Shown here in pieces: positions 46,840 through 58,500 of a stretch of DNA of 64,000 nt. Source of the DNA: Chamaelirium japonicum (taxonomy: Eukaryota; Streptophyta; Magnoliopsida; Liliales; Melanthiaceae). Each line of letters opens with the position of its first letter. Position 1 is the first letter of the stretch. Location of the stretch: NCBI GenBank assembly GCA_947650365.1, contig OX393549.1, positions 87,379,703 through 87,443,702 of the forward strand. The letters are read 5' to 3'. The notes beneath the pieces were generated by a model. That model searched no databases and was not told the origin of the DNA. It worked only from the letters and a program-made list of their open reading frames with translations. The translations under genes and the position numbers were made by a program.

Positions 46840-48744
46840 ATGGCTTTGGCTCGGTTCTCCCACTCCAATCCCCCCCTCACTGCTATCCATCATCACAGAA
46901 CCACCCATTCATTTCCTCATTGCCTTCCCTCTAACCCTCTTCCTCACCTACCCCTGCTCCCCTCCCCCAACCCCCAAGCTCATCACCTCCTCGGCTCAAG
47001 CCCGCCCTCCGCAAACACCTGCATTCCTCTCATAAGATCATGCCCCACCACGGCCCACCTCACCCAAATCCACGCCCGCCTCATCCGCTCCTCCCTCATC
47101 CACGACCCCGCCGTCTCCTCCGCCTTCTTGACCCGCGCCGCCCTCTCCCCGCCGTCCGTCACCGCATATGCCCGCCTCGTCTTTGAGCAAATCGAGAACC
47201 CCAGCATCTTCCACTACAACACCATGATAAGGGGCTACTCACAGAGCGGCTCACCGGAGGACGCCTTCTACTTCTACAGGCGCATGCGGAGTCTCGGTAT
47301 CAATGGTAACCCATTCTCTTCTGCATTCGTTCTCAAGTCGTGCGCTAGGACCTCCTCGTTGGCCGGAGGGAAACAGGTGCATGGCAGGGTTCTGCAGGAT
47401 GGGCACCAATCGGATTCTCTCCTGCTTACTTCTTTGATGGGCGTGTACGCGTCGTGCGGCGACGCCGGCGATGCACGCCGGGTTTTTGATGAAATGCCCG
47501 AGCGAGACACTGTCGCGTGGAATGTCTTGATCTCTTGTTATTCCCGTAATCATAGGACCAGGGATGCATTGCATCTGTTTGATGTGATGCAGGGGCCGGA
47601 CTACAGGTCGGAACCGGATGATGTCACTTGCTTGCTGCTGCTTCAAGCATGCGCGCGCTTGGGTGCAGTTGAGTTTGGGGAGAGAATACATAGGTATGCG
47701 GAGGAACATGGGTATAGTAGTGCTTTGAATATACGGAATTCCCTTATCGCAATGTATTCGAGGTGTGGATGTGTGGATAAGGCCTACAGAGTGTTTTGTG
47801 ATACAACTGAGAGAAATGTGGTAACTTGGACTGCAATGATTTCTGGACTGGCGGTGAATGGATATGGAAGGGATGCTATTGAAGCTTTTAGGGAGATGCA
47901 GAGAGTGGGTGTTAAACCCGATGAGCAGACATTCACGGGCGTGCTCTCAGCTTGTAGTCATAGTGGATTCGTGGATGAGGGATTAGGGTTTTACGATATG
48001 ATGAGATTGGACTACAAACTCATCCCCAATGTTTGTCACTATGGGTGCATCGTTGATCTTCTAGGCCGTGCTGGTTTGCTTGATCAGGCGTACCAACTTA
48101 CAGTAAGCCAGAGGAGAGTTGAGCCAGATGCCATGATTTGGAGGACTTTACTTGGAGCATGCAGAATTCATGGTCACGTTGACCTTGGGGAACGAGTCAT
48201 CGGGCATCTGATTGAGTTGAAAGCACAACAAGCTGGGGATTATGTTTTGTTACTCAATATCTATGCTTCTTCAGGTAATTGGGAGAAGGTAGCAGAAGTG
48301 AGGAGATTGATGAAGGACAAAGAAATTCAAACAACTCCTGGATGTAGCACGGTAGAAATGAATGGAGAGATTCATGAGTTTGTCGTGAACGATGATTCAC
48401 ATCCACAAAAGGTGGAGATTTATAAGATGCTTGATGAGATTGGACAGCAGTTAAAAATTTCTGGTTATGTTGCAAATTTGGCATCTGAGTTGCATGATTT
48501 GGACCTTGAGGAGAAGGAGAGTGCCCTCTCCTACCATAGCGAGAAGCTTGCCATTGCTTTTGCTATTCTTTCAACTCGGCCTGGCACAACTATTAAAATC
48601 GCAAAAAACCTGCGAACTTGTTCTGATTGCCACACTTTTGCGAAGGCAGTATCAAGTGTTTATAATCGAGTGGTAATTTTCAGGGATCGTAGCCGTTTCC
48701 ACCATTTCCGAGAAGGACGGTGTTCATGCAATGATTATTGGTAG
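46840..48744 (+). CDS. PLS-class PPR protein with DYW domain
   Basis: A single-exon gene of 634 residues. PPR proteins bind organelle transcripts in a sequence-specific way, and the DYW domain is the cytidine deaminase of plant C-to-U RNA editing. The N-terminal 55-60 residues are rich in serine, proline and histidine and nearly free of acidic residues, consistent with a chloroplast or mitochondrial targeting peptide. PLS repeats follow, with typical phrases such as HYNTMIRGYSQSG, RDTVAWNVLISCYSR and NVVTWTAMISGLAVNG. Then come the E motifs (PDAMIWRTLLGACRIHG, GDYVLLLNIYAS) and a complete DYW domain. The deaminase HSE motif is at about 566-568, the CxxC zinc ligands at 594 and 597, and the C terminus is CSCNDYW. 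Start chosen as the first in-frame ATG giving a targeting-like peptide. Intact, no frameshift. The editing site is unknown. Confidence 0.96.
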   Translation: MALARFSHSNPPLTAIHHHRTTHSFPHCLPSNPLPHLPLLPSPNPQAHHLLGSSPPSANTCIPLIRSCPTTAHLTQIHARLIRSSLIHDPAVSSAFLTRAALSPPSVTAYARLVFEQIENPSIFHYNTMIRGYSQSGSPEDAFYFYRRMRSLGINGNPFSSAFVLKSCARTSSLAGGKQVHGRVLQDGHQSDSLLLTSLMGVYASCGDAGDARRVFDEMPERDTVAWNVLISCYSRNHRTRDALHLFDVMQGPDYRSEPDDVTCLLLLQACARLGAVEFGERIHRYAEEHGYSSALNIRNSLIAMYSRCGCVDKAYRVFCDTTERNVVTWTAMISGLAVNGYGRDAIEAFREMQRVGVKPDEQTFTGVLSACSHSGFVDEGLGFYDMMRLDYKLIPNVCHYGCIVDLLGRAGLLDQAYQLTVSQRRVEPDAMIWRTLLGACRIHGHVDLGERVIGHLIELKAQQAGDYVLLLNIYASSGNWEKVAEVRRLMKDKEIQTTPGCSTVEMNGEIHEFVVNDDSHPQKVEIYKMLDEIGQQLKISGYVANLASELHDLDLEEKESALSYHSEKLAIAFAILSTRPGTTIKIAKNLRTCSDCHTFAKAVSSVYNRVVIFRDRSRFHHFREGRCSCNDYW

Positions 48745-49652
48745 GATGTCCCAACTATTGGCACCACTAGCTCTGCATAACTATGAGCTTTGTCGCTGAT
48801 CGGTGCAATATTGATACAAATTCAAGGGACATTGATTGAATCAAGGTTCACAGTCATCAATTTATTTACCATAAATGAAGCTGAGAATTTCTTGTTTATG
48901 ATCTCAATTCCGCTTGAGACACTGCTGTCCGTGCATCTTGACCTCGTGATCTTTTCGATCAAGCCTTCAGTACTATTTTGGAATTTGGTTGGGCGATTGT
49001 CACACGAGGGATCTGGTTGACTTTCATCTGATTCCTTGTCAGAAATTGTCTTATCACCCACAATATCCATTCCGTCCTGAGATATCAGTGTCCAAGTCAT
49101 AGCCTCCTATTTTCACCCAGTATATCATTAGCACTGTACAAATCGTTTCTTGCATCCTGATCCGCAACAGGGCATTGAAGAGTCATGCCATACATCTACT
49201 TGAACTGTTAATATATGGATATTGGGGCCTATATCAAATTCATTGTACTATAAAAGAAGAATTTTGGGATCCTATCTTGATTGAACTTTCATTCGATCAA
49301 TCTGAAACCTTGTCCCATGCAATGTCATCTTCATGGGCCTAGATACTCAAGGAAAAGTCTAGCAATACAGGTAAATACTGTGACTGCTTTTTCTATGTCT
49401 AAATGGTTTGTTTTTGATGCTTCATGCAGTTGAGTATTACACTTTATATAAATTTGCTTGTATAAAGGATACTTTGTTAACCAACTTGGTCAATGAAAAT
49501 CACACCGAATAGGTCTATAGTATGGTTTTGTTGTTAACAAACCTTGGGTCAGCTATATAAAAGTGTAAAGGGATTTTTTGTCTGTTATAATAGTGATCCG
49601 AATTCATTTTAGCTGTGCAGAGAAATTCAGTTTGCATTAGCAAAAACCAATG
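48745..49652. other. PPR 3' region and unassigned DNA
   Basis: The first few hundred bases are presumably the 3' untranslated region. No other gene or repeat is recognised. Confidence 0.4.
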
Positions 49653-49922
49653 CTATGGAGTACTAAAAAATTTATTGAGCAATAAACTTTCTGGAACAAT
49701 GACCCAAGGAAGAGCAAAAAAATGGTCCAATTCACCTAGAAATCGAGGACCGTCAAGAATTGAACTGACTTCCATGGAATGGCCTGCGAAATCCACATCC
49801 TTCTCTTTCAGCTTCCTCAGCAACTCGTGCAGCACGCCAGGTAATTGTACCTTGACTCTCTGGATTTTGTTCAGGCTGGGTTTAAGATCCTTCCAATGGT
49901 CACGTTTCCATCTCGAAGAGTT
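49653..49922 (-). pseudogene. Unrecognised exon-like fragment
   Basis: On the minus strand a frame runs from about 49922 (directly after a gtag that could be a splice acceptor) to a stop at 49653, about 89 codons. Its composition looks like a real folded protein: RWKRDHWKDLKPSLNKIQRV, then LHELLRKLKEKDVDFAGHSM and ILDGPRFLGELDHFF. I do not recognise the family. No other exon was found nearby, so it is probably a remnant or captured gene piece; it could be one exon of a real gene. Confidence 0.3.
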
Positions 49923-51173
49923 CTACATTTGTTGGTGCTCCCTCAATCAAGTAATTGTGGAATCTCGAGTGCCACATTCGTACCACATTCTGTTGGAAGT
50001 GGCCTCGTGAGGGCTCTCTGATTCATAAAGGCCTAAAGTCATAACCTCTCACTTGACTCTCCCGTGCTTCGTTCGTGCCATGTGTCAATCCTCCACTTTA
50101 TGTTCCATATTTGTCGCTATGCATCATGCTAAAACATGCACTTATACACATCGAAGCTATACATGCGTCGACCAATGTAGTCAAAGTGCTGCCTAGGCAG
50201 GTGGCTAGGTGTTTTGGAGCCCCATCGCCTAGGCCCCGCTCAAGTCGAGCAGTTTTTCCTGTGCGGCAGCCTTGACTGGCTAGTAGTTTTTTTTCTAGGT
50301 TTTTCGGACATCTTTTATTGGAAAAATATGACCACTCGAGGACCGTGTTTATGATAATGGTTTAACATATGAGGGATGAAGGCAAAGAGGAGGAAGGAAG
50401 CACACAACCACAAACACTTGAAGATGACATACAATCTTTTGATGACTAATAAGATTCATATAAAGAAGAATATGTTGAAGTCGATGGTGTTCTTTCATGG
50501 GGAGTCATATTTCAAATAAAATAGATTGTGGAAATGGTGATGATGATTTTTGATGCATTGATTAATTATGTGTTTTCTGTGATTTTGTGGTGTTCTATAT
50601 ATTGTCAAGCCAATAAACTTACTTAAATTGACAAGTTTTATTTTGATATGTATTTAAATATTTAATAATTTGATCTTCTAGGTACTTAAAAAATATTATT
50701 AAATATTCTTTCATATTGCTAAAATTCATATATATGAAGAATATGAATAAATACAATTTTAAGTAAGAAAAACTTATATATGTGCATATATATGTATATG
50801 TGTATGTATAAATGTATTGTCGAGGCACTACGTAGGAGCCATCTAAACTACACTGGTGTTGACTGTCACTAGTAAGCAATTCCGTACCTACATAAGTCAA
50901 ACATCGTCTCCTTACTAATCTGACAGATGCTTGTCGCTGCCTCTGTCAAGTATTGCATAATATCCGATACTTGAATCTTGTTCCCAATATTGTCTCGAAT
51001 GACACGATTAGATTCCCAAGATAAACCACCAAGGGAACCAAAGACCATAGACTAAAATATGCCAAATAAGTAAACACAATAATCTGCAATCTCCACCGTA
51101 ACTTCGATGTTACATCAACGAGGACAAGTTGTTAATAGATGCCAATATTAGAATTAACACGATATAAACTAAG
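49923..51173. other. Unassigned intergenic DNA
   Basis: A gcctaggcaggtggctagg cluster at about 50185-50240 resembles the end of a worn DNA element. The stretch 50580-50810 is very AT-rich with (ta)(tg) runs. No gene. Confidence 0.4.
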
Positions 51174-51190
51174 GATAACATTAATCCTCA

Positions 51191-51448
51191 CCTCCAACTG
51201 ATAGCCAATTGGTGAGACACATGCAATCCGTGGCCTTGGTCAAGTCTTTGAGTAAGTGCTGCACCATATTTCCTCCCGTTCTGTAGTGGCGGGCCTCCCT
51301 CTCACCTAAGTGGCTAGCCTTTTCAGCTTGTGGCATAATTAAAATTGGGGCATTTCTCTCCCCAGTGTGGCAAGTTTCGATACTTGGTCTATCTTGTGCC
51401 GGCGCACTAACAGTTGATATACCGACTACTTGGTCCCTTCTCAAAAAT
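51191..51448. mobile_element. Short retroposed insertion with 17-bp target duplication
   Basis: A 258-bp insert is flanked by a perfect 17-bp repeat, gataacattaatcctca (51174-51190 and 51449-51465). The insert ends cttctcaaaaat on the plus strand, a short A tail. No Pol III boxes are evident, so it is more likely a 5'-truncated LINE than a SINE; family unknown. Confidence 0.7.
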
Positions 51449-51465
51449 GATAACATTAATCCTCA

Positions 51466-52358
51466 AAACCATAAAATAATACCCCTCTCAGATCAGAGGA
51501 TATTTGCCCGTGCATCCTTTCTACATGGATAAAACCTTAAACCTCCGACATGACACTACACTTGAGCTTCGGGCCACTTGCTGGTTCGTTATTATGTGTT
51601 TCATTCTTCGTGTTATGCACCATGTGCAAACTTGCATTACACCCGCATCACGTATACATATTCCTATGTCAACCATCTGCTATAAGCAATTTCAAACCTT
51701 TGAAAATCCAACATTCCCTTTGCACAAATCCAGCACATCCTCGCCACTTCCTCTGGCATCTGGATTGTGTAATGTCCTATACATGATTCTCTTCCCCAAC
51801 AAGGCCTCGGCCCGCACCATGAGAAAGAGAAATCAAGAAGATGGTATTCAAGAGAACTGATAAAAAGAACTAATTGTTATTTTGAACTCCTTTGAATAAA
51901 ACGGTTTGAAAGGATATCTTTTAAAATAAATATCTTGTTTGATCGATTCTTTGAAAGGCCACTTTCATTTTGTTGGGCAATTGGGATAGCGCCTCTTTAG
52001 TGCCAGTTTCAAGGGGCACGATCTAAATGGGTTTTTGTTTTAAAAAGGAGCCGAGAGATCGAGCAACTACACTCTTCTCTTCGGTATTCTTTCTTTCCTT
52101 GATTTTTACTTGTTTTGATATCTATCATCATTCAAAGGGTGGAAACAAGGGCTTGTTCGAGAACTTATCTTTCTGCACTAGAAAAAAGGCTTAGTGGTTG
52201 ACGTATCTTTGAAGGAGATTGCCAGATTTCCCTGTGCAAAGGGGGCAAATTTCTTTTTTGAGAAGCTTTCCAAACGCACTTCGATAGTTAAGTAGGTTTC
52301 TAACGCAAATTTCCTTTATGAGAAGCCACCTAAATCATGGAAGAACTTTGGTCTTACC
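51466..52358. other. Unassigned DNA, possibly upstream part of a Copia copy
   Basis: No gene is recognised. Because Copia gag sequence resumes directly after the hAT insertion at 53390, the last few hundred bases here may belong to that element, but I cannot show its LTR. Confidence 0.35.
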
Positions 52359-53389
52359 CAGGAGCGGACTTGCACTAGGGCCAGGGGGCTCAAGCCCCCT
52401 TGACTTTTAAAAAAATTATGGACCTGGGCACCCTTTGTTTTCCACGAGCCCCAAAATCCGAGCAGCTTTCTACAAAAAAAAAAAAAAAACCTCAAAGCGG
52501 CCAGTAAACCATAAAGGGTTGCGGCGTTGCATGATCTTCTCTGTCTGAGGCAGCGCAAGCAACACCCCCAGCCCCCTCTTGGTACGTCACGCCCGGAACT
52601 GCCCACGGCCCGCCATCGAGCACCACTGTATCACCAGGTACAAGGTAGGCCCTCCTTCCAATTCCTCTCTCTCTCTCTCTCTCTCTTCCAATTCCTCCTC
52701 ACCCTCTCTTGTTGAAATCATAGTAACAAAGTTTGGATTCAGCACTAAATTCAGTGGTGAGTCAATTCAATTCATTTTGGACAAATTTGGTGAAGATTTG
52801 GGAGTTTTTTCAGTATTACTCAGAAGTTGATGGATTATTTGAATGTTTTAGAAATTTCAATGTGTTTTAAAAAGTTATTCATGAAATTTTGAGATTATTC
52901 GGTAGTTTTTGGGATTATTCAGAGACCTAGCAAATATGATGATTAATTGCTGGTTTATTCGGCAGATCCTTAATGTCCGAATATTCTGAGAGTTTTCAAA
53001 AATTTCGGAGAACTTTGTGACTATGGCTGAAACCCCAATTTATATCCTCGATCTCCTCTCCCTCTTCACAGCACCAGACACCGGCTGATGCCTCTGAGGC
53101 TCCGAATGCGAGCCAATTACTCCCCAGGCCCCAGCCCCATCTTGAATCAACTCTCCTCTCATCGTCACATCATCGGTCGTCGGCCGAAGCCTTGATTGCG
53201 AGAGACATTTTCAATAGCATCGATATGGAGAAGTTTATTCAACGCTTTCAAAATATGAAAACTTGTAGAGGACAATTGCCTTAAGAGAACTTTGTCAGTG
53301 ATCCAAAAGTGTTGATTTTGCAATTGTAAGTGTTACGTTTTGTTATTCATTTTTGCCGTCCCTGTGGAAAAATCCTAGGCCCGCCACTG
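52359..53389. mobile_element. Tip100-like hAT non-autonomous element (1,031 bp)
   Basis: Ends are caggagcggac and gcccgccactg. Flanks gtcttacc (52351-52358) and gtcttatc (53390-53397) match at 7 of 8. Just inside the left end is a gggggctcaagccccc hairpin, a known feature of this group. The interior includes a (CT)n tract and a possible short coding remnant near 53224-53281 (MEKFIQRFQNMKTC), which may be a transposase start; the rest is unrecognised. Confidence 0.85.
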
Positions 53390-53397
53390 GTCTTATC

Positions 53398-54400
53398 CTT
53401 AAACACAAGAAAGAACCATTTCTTTAAATGACCTTGTGTCCCTCAAGATAGAGGAGAAGAGAAAGAGACCATGTCTCTGAGGGGCAGACTTCTAATTTCC
53501 AAGCCAAAGGCAATGTTATGGTAGGTCAGAAACCCAAGTTTAAGAAGAAATCCTTCATTCAAAAATCTAATAGCCTAAAGCCTAAACCTAAGGTTAAGAA
53601 GGACAAGAGCATAATATAGTGCTATGTGTGCCATAAGAATGGCCACTATGCAAGAGAGTGCTTCCAAAATAAAATGAAAAAGGGGAAAGCAGTTATCGAG
53701 GCCCAAGGGAACATGGTGACATGAGATGACTCCACTTCAGGAGAAGGGTACGTATCTTGCTGACCTCAAGCTCATTTGATCTACCAACCAGATGACTGGT
53801 GCAAATATACATGTTTGTACTGACCGTTGTGCATTTGGTGTCATATTAGGAATCTGATGGCAGTTTGACCATGGGGAACTCTACCGCTCCACTAGTGTTT
53901 GGATAAGAACGAGAAGACCTGAAGTTGACTTCAAGAAAAGGTCGTTCAATTACACCATTTGCAGCATGTACCAGAGCTTCGTAAGATCCTGATTAGCGGA
54001 TCCTGTCTAGTCCAAGACGGCTACAGGTTGGTTTTTGAGTCCAATAAAGTAGTCTTGTCTAAGTCCAGTTCTTGTGTTAGTTTGGGTTATATGTATGAAG
54101 ACCGTTTCAAATTATTTATCCTTTCTGCTTTGAATTATAATAAAAGCGCATTTTCTATTACATTATTTGTTGAAGGTTCAAATCGGTGACATGCGAGACT
54201 AGGACATGTTAATGTTGGCACTTTAAAACGTATGATCAATGCAAATCTTATTCCTTCTAGCATAGATTACAAATCTAAATGCCAAATTTGTGTGCGGGTC
54301 AAGCAACGCCACAAACCTTAACCTTTTGGAGAGCGATACTATTTTATTAGAACTAATCCATAGCGACTTTTGTGGTTGTGAGAGTACAACGGTATACTTA
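53398..54400 (+). mobile_element. Broken Ty1/copia fragment
   Basis: A fossil containing a lysine-rich gag tail with a CCHC zinc knuckle (about 53620-53670), a protease-like region and a pre-integrase region (about 54190-54310). No LTR is visible. The left side is interrupted by the Tip100-like element. Several breaks; not whole. Confidence 0.75.
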
Positions 54401-54671
54401 CCCGTGGAGGTAAAAAGTGATATCTACTTGTAAACCAAGTTAAGATCTGGGTAGCCAAGAGTGAGCTCTGTGTGGAGGGGAGCATGAACAAATGGAAGCA
54501 TCCCTACTTCAAAACCTCACATCTCCATTCCATGCTCTCTCACTGTTTGTATTGTTGTTTAGCATATGTTTGTCTTGTTGTTTAGGGTGCATTCTACATG
54601 TCATGAAAATTAATAAGATCCTTTTATATGGGATCCGTAGTAGGAAACATTTGAGTAAGATGCGCGGCCTT
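54401..54671. other. Unassigned intergenic DNA
   Basis: Nothing recognised; possibly continuing retroelement debris. Confidence 0.3.
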
Positions 54672-54914
54672 AGGGGGTGTTTGGCATGAGGAACTGCTGT
54701 TCCGCTTAAACCTCATCCAGAAGAGGGTAATCCTGTCAATTACTATTTCCAATGTAATCCGTAGGTTCAGCGTTCCGGTTAACATAGAAACGGACAGAGT
54801 GAGAAATCGTCGTTCCGAAATCCTACATTCCACCGTAACAAATAGTATCTGTCGAAATTAAAATATGGAACCACGGATAGAAACAGATGGGTCTGGAGCC
54901 ATACCGAACACCCC
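54672..54914. mobile_element. Harbinger-like MITE (about 243 bp)
   Basis: Ends gggggtgtttggca and accgaacaccccc are inverted repeats. Flanking tta and tt(t) fit a 3-bp duplication imperfectly. No coding capacity. Confidence 0.65.
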
Positions 54915-55172
54915 CTTTACCATCCCAACTTGGGATTAGAATCTAATACCTAACCCAACATAAGGTAATGCTTAAACTAAATGCCTATTAGAATAAACCA
55001 ATCAATGTCTAGTTCTTCCAAAAATAGTCACCATTTGTTATTCAAAACATCTGAACCTTGTAGACGCAGTAGCTTCATCAGCCTATTTTTTTAATACTCC
55101 TGATGATTAGTATTGGATTTTCCCTGCTGAACTAATAGCCAAGCAGGGTTAAGGATATACAAAGTTCCGACG

Positions 55173-55290
55173 TGATGTATGATTCGCGCTACGTTCCACT
55201 AGTACTAATCCCGTGCAATGCACGGACGTTTGATTCGCGTTATGTTGCACTAGTACTAATCCCGTGCAATGCACGGACGATTGTGATACC
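55173..55290. repeat. 51-bp direct repeat with hairpins
   Basis: The phrase gcactagtactaatcccgtg followed by caatgcacggacg occurs twice (about 55195-55232 and 55246-55280). Each holds a near-perfect hairpin, ccgtgca/tgcacgg, with a one-base loop. It lies 220-330 bp upstream of the RNase T2 start. Confidence 0.8.
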
Positions 55291-55304
55291 GCTTGATGCA
55301 TTAA

Positions 55305-55308
<4 letters not shown>

Positions 55309-55344
<36 letters not shown>
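55309..55344. repeat. (GA)n microsatellite
   Basis: About 18 GA units about 160 bp upstream of the RNase T2 start codon. Confidence 0.95.
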
Positions 55345-55347
<3 letters not shown>

Positions 55348-55403
55348 TTCCTTTCCCAATTGTAAAAAGGAACATGCCAATCAAAATTCTTTAGTCTTTC
55401 GAC

Positions 55404-55411
55404 TATAAATA
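55404..55411 (+). promoter_or_regulatory. TATA box of the RNase T2 gene
   Basis: The octamer tataaata lies about 95 bp before the ATG. Transcription would start near 55435-55440, giving a leader of about 65-70 bases. Confidence 0.7.
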
Positions 55412-55504
55412 AGGCTCTGCTCGGAAACTCATCTCGGCAACTCATCTCGCCTCTCGGTCGGAACGTCTTCTCGGAAAGACGGAAACATCTCGGAGCAAGC
55501 AAAC

Positions 55505-58500
55505 ATGAGAGCCCACTCGGTGCGTCCCTCACTCGTCGCGCTTCTCCCCCTTCTCTCAGTTCTATCAGCTGCTCAGGACTTCGACTTCTTCTATTTTGTT
55601 CAGCAGGTTTGGTGGCATTTAGAATGTGATTTATCTTTTGAGGTGGTTAGTTGTTTTATCCTGAAACCTACTTATCTTTTGATTTTCCTTGGTGATCATA
55701 GTGGCCCGGATCCTACTGCGACACCCCGCAGACTTGCTGCTACCCCACCGCCGGTAAGCCGGCGGCGAATTTCGGGATCCACGGACTCTGGCCCAACTAC
55801 AACGACGGATCCTATCCGTCGAACTGCGACTCCAGCAACCCGTTTGATGAATCTCAGGTTTGCAACCTTTTTCTTTCCTTTCACTGTTGAGATGGTCATG
55901 CCTCACGGGTTAGTCCCACGTCAGTAATGGGAGCGGATGATGAGCTACTTATATACCTGACTTGGACCTCCCCTTACAAGCCAATTTCGTGAGGAGGTAG
56001 GTATCCAAGGCTCTGGGTTCGTCACATGGTATCAAAGCCAAACCTGCTCCGGGAGCTCCTCCAGATAGTGCCCTTGCCACACGTGTCTCGCGTGAGGGGG
56101 GGTGTTGAGATGGTCATTCCTCACGGGTTAGTCCCACATCGGTAATGGGAGCGGATGATAAGCTGCTTATATACTCGTCTTGGACCTCCCCTTACAAGCC
56201 GATTTCTTGAGGAGGCAGGTATCCAAGGCTCTGGGTTTGTCACATTCACCTTTGAAATTAGGGGTGTGCAGGATCCAAACCAAACCGACCAAACCGACCG
56301 AACCAAACTAAACCGATCGAATTTAATCGGTTTCGACGCACTCAACGGATCGGATTGGATTAGGATTTCTCAAAACCGATATGATTGGATCGGTTATCGG
56401 ATTTATCAATTAAAAACCGACCTAAACCGAACCGAACCGAACCGGACTCCGGTTTATAATTTACTAATTTAGTGGTAACTGTTGTGAACTTTTGTTTAAT
56501 TGTTAAAACTGTACTTTATAGTTTTTAATATTTAATGGATATAAATATTGTGGACATAATGGTATTGTGGTTGATAACTTGGTATTTTGGTAAGTAATGT
56601 AGTATCATTTTATAATTTTTGAAAAAATCATTTTAAAGTTAAAACTATGTCCAAATAAATAAATAAAAAAACTAGTAAGCATGGGCCAAAGCCCAAACCG
56701 AGTCAACCGACCATCCAATCCAATCCAAACCGACTTTAATTGGATTGGATTGGATTGGATTCCAGTCTCAATCGGTTTGGATCGGATTGCAAATTCTCAA
56801 AACCGACCTAGGTTGGATCGGTTTGGGTTTTGCCTAAATAGGTCGGTTTCGAACCGATGCACACCCCTATTTGAAATTTTGATTTTCTGGTTGAACGTAA
56901 TGGTTTGGTACGCAATTGGAGTATGACAGCGTCTGCTGCACTGAAAATAACTGAAAGAGGCTCATAACTGTTAAAGGTGAGGCGGCGTGAATCCCAAAGT
57001 AGTCTGCTAGAGCTGGTGCCTTGTGATTCACGTCATCTGAAAGTAGTCTGTTAGAGCATCTCCAACGGCCTACGAAGAGAGCTCTGAACGAGGACGCGGC
57101 TCTCCAAGCGGACGGATGGTGCTCCAACAGGCTCCGTTTGGTGCTCTGAAGGCTAAGGTGGCGTCCCACGTGGGTCTTGTTTGTTCGGAGCCTCCGAACG
57201 GCTCCACATACAACAGAGGTCCTTCGGAGCCTCACAACGAATAAATTAATATATTTTTTTACAAAAAACTCCTCAGTTTTTACAAATAATTTTTTTATAT
57301 GTCTAACGCTGCATGCAGAGTCCAACGGTTACTTTTTACTGGGGTGGCAATCCTTGACCCGACCCGCCAACATGACCCGAACCCGACCCGAAGTTAGCGG
57401 GTTTGGGTTTGGCCTAAACGGGTTCAGGTCATAAATAGGTCGACCCGATTGACCCGTTTATTTAATGGGTCGGGTTCAGGTTTGTACTTATAACTCGATT
57501 AACCCGACTTGGCACGTTTACCAAATGGGTCGTGTCAACCCAACACGAGCCAACCCGATCAAACCCGGCCAAATCCAACTTGTCTTGGCCCAACCCGGCA
57601 AGCTTACATGGGTTTTGTTGACCCAACCCGAGCCAACCCGACCCGACACGACCTGATCCGTTTAGTAAACGGGTCGGGTCGGGTCAACCCGTTTATTAGG
57701 TAGGTCGGGTTTGGGTTTAAGTTTTTGACCCGTTTATTAAACGGGTCGGGTTCGGGTTGGGTGTTTTTCCCTTATACCTATGTCTCAACCCGACCCGACC
57801 CGACCCATTGCCACCCCTACTTTTTACCTGTTTGATGTAAATTTGAGGGTTTGGATAAGTTACAAATATGGGGGGTTTGGTGTAAAATGGCTAGGATATC
57901 CTAGTTCGGAGGCCCTTGAGGGGACCTTCTCTCAACTAGGATATTTTGATGAGGTGGCAGCCAAAATGGGACCCACAATGCTTAGGAGGTCCTCCTAATT
58001 CGGAGGCCGTTGGAGATGCTCTTAGAGTTGGTGGGACCTTCTCTCAACTAGGATATTTTGATGAGGTGGCAGCCAAAATGGGACCCACAATGCTTAGGAG
58101 GTCCTCCTAATTCGGAGGCCGTTGGAGATGCTCTTAGAGTTGGTGCCTTACTCAGATCTACGAGTTTTTTGAAATTTCACCCATATGTACTAAGAGCATC
58201 ACCAACGGGCTCCTATACAATTCATCCTTCAAAATAAAGTGGGCCCGGGTTTAAAATGCTCTCCAACGAGCTCCCAAACCTTTTCCCAAGGAACCTTTAC
58301 CCTATTCCTCTCATTGGGGCTGGCGAGAGTAGGGAAGAGATTTGATCGTAGGCCCCTCCTGGTTTGAATAAAGCCAATAATTTCATTGTTAATTTTCCGA
58401 ATAGCCCCTATAAAGTTAGAAGTTGCTTGTTGGGCCATTGGTCTTTTCAAGAAATAAGGAGATTTGCTGATCCCGTTGGAGGAGTGCATTTTTTGCTGCC

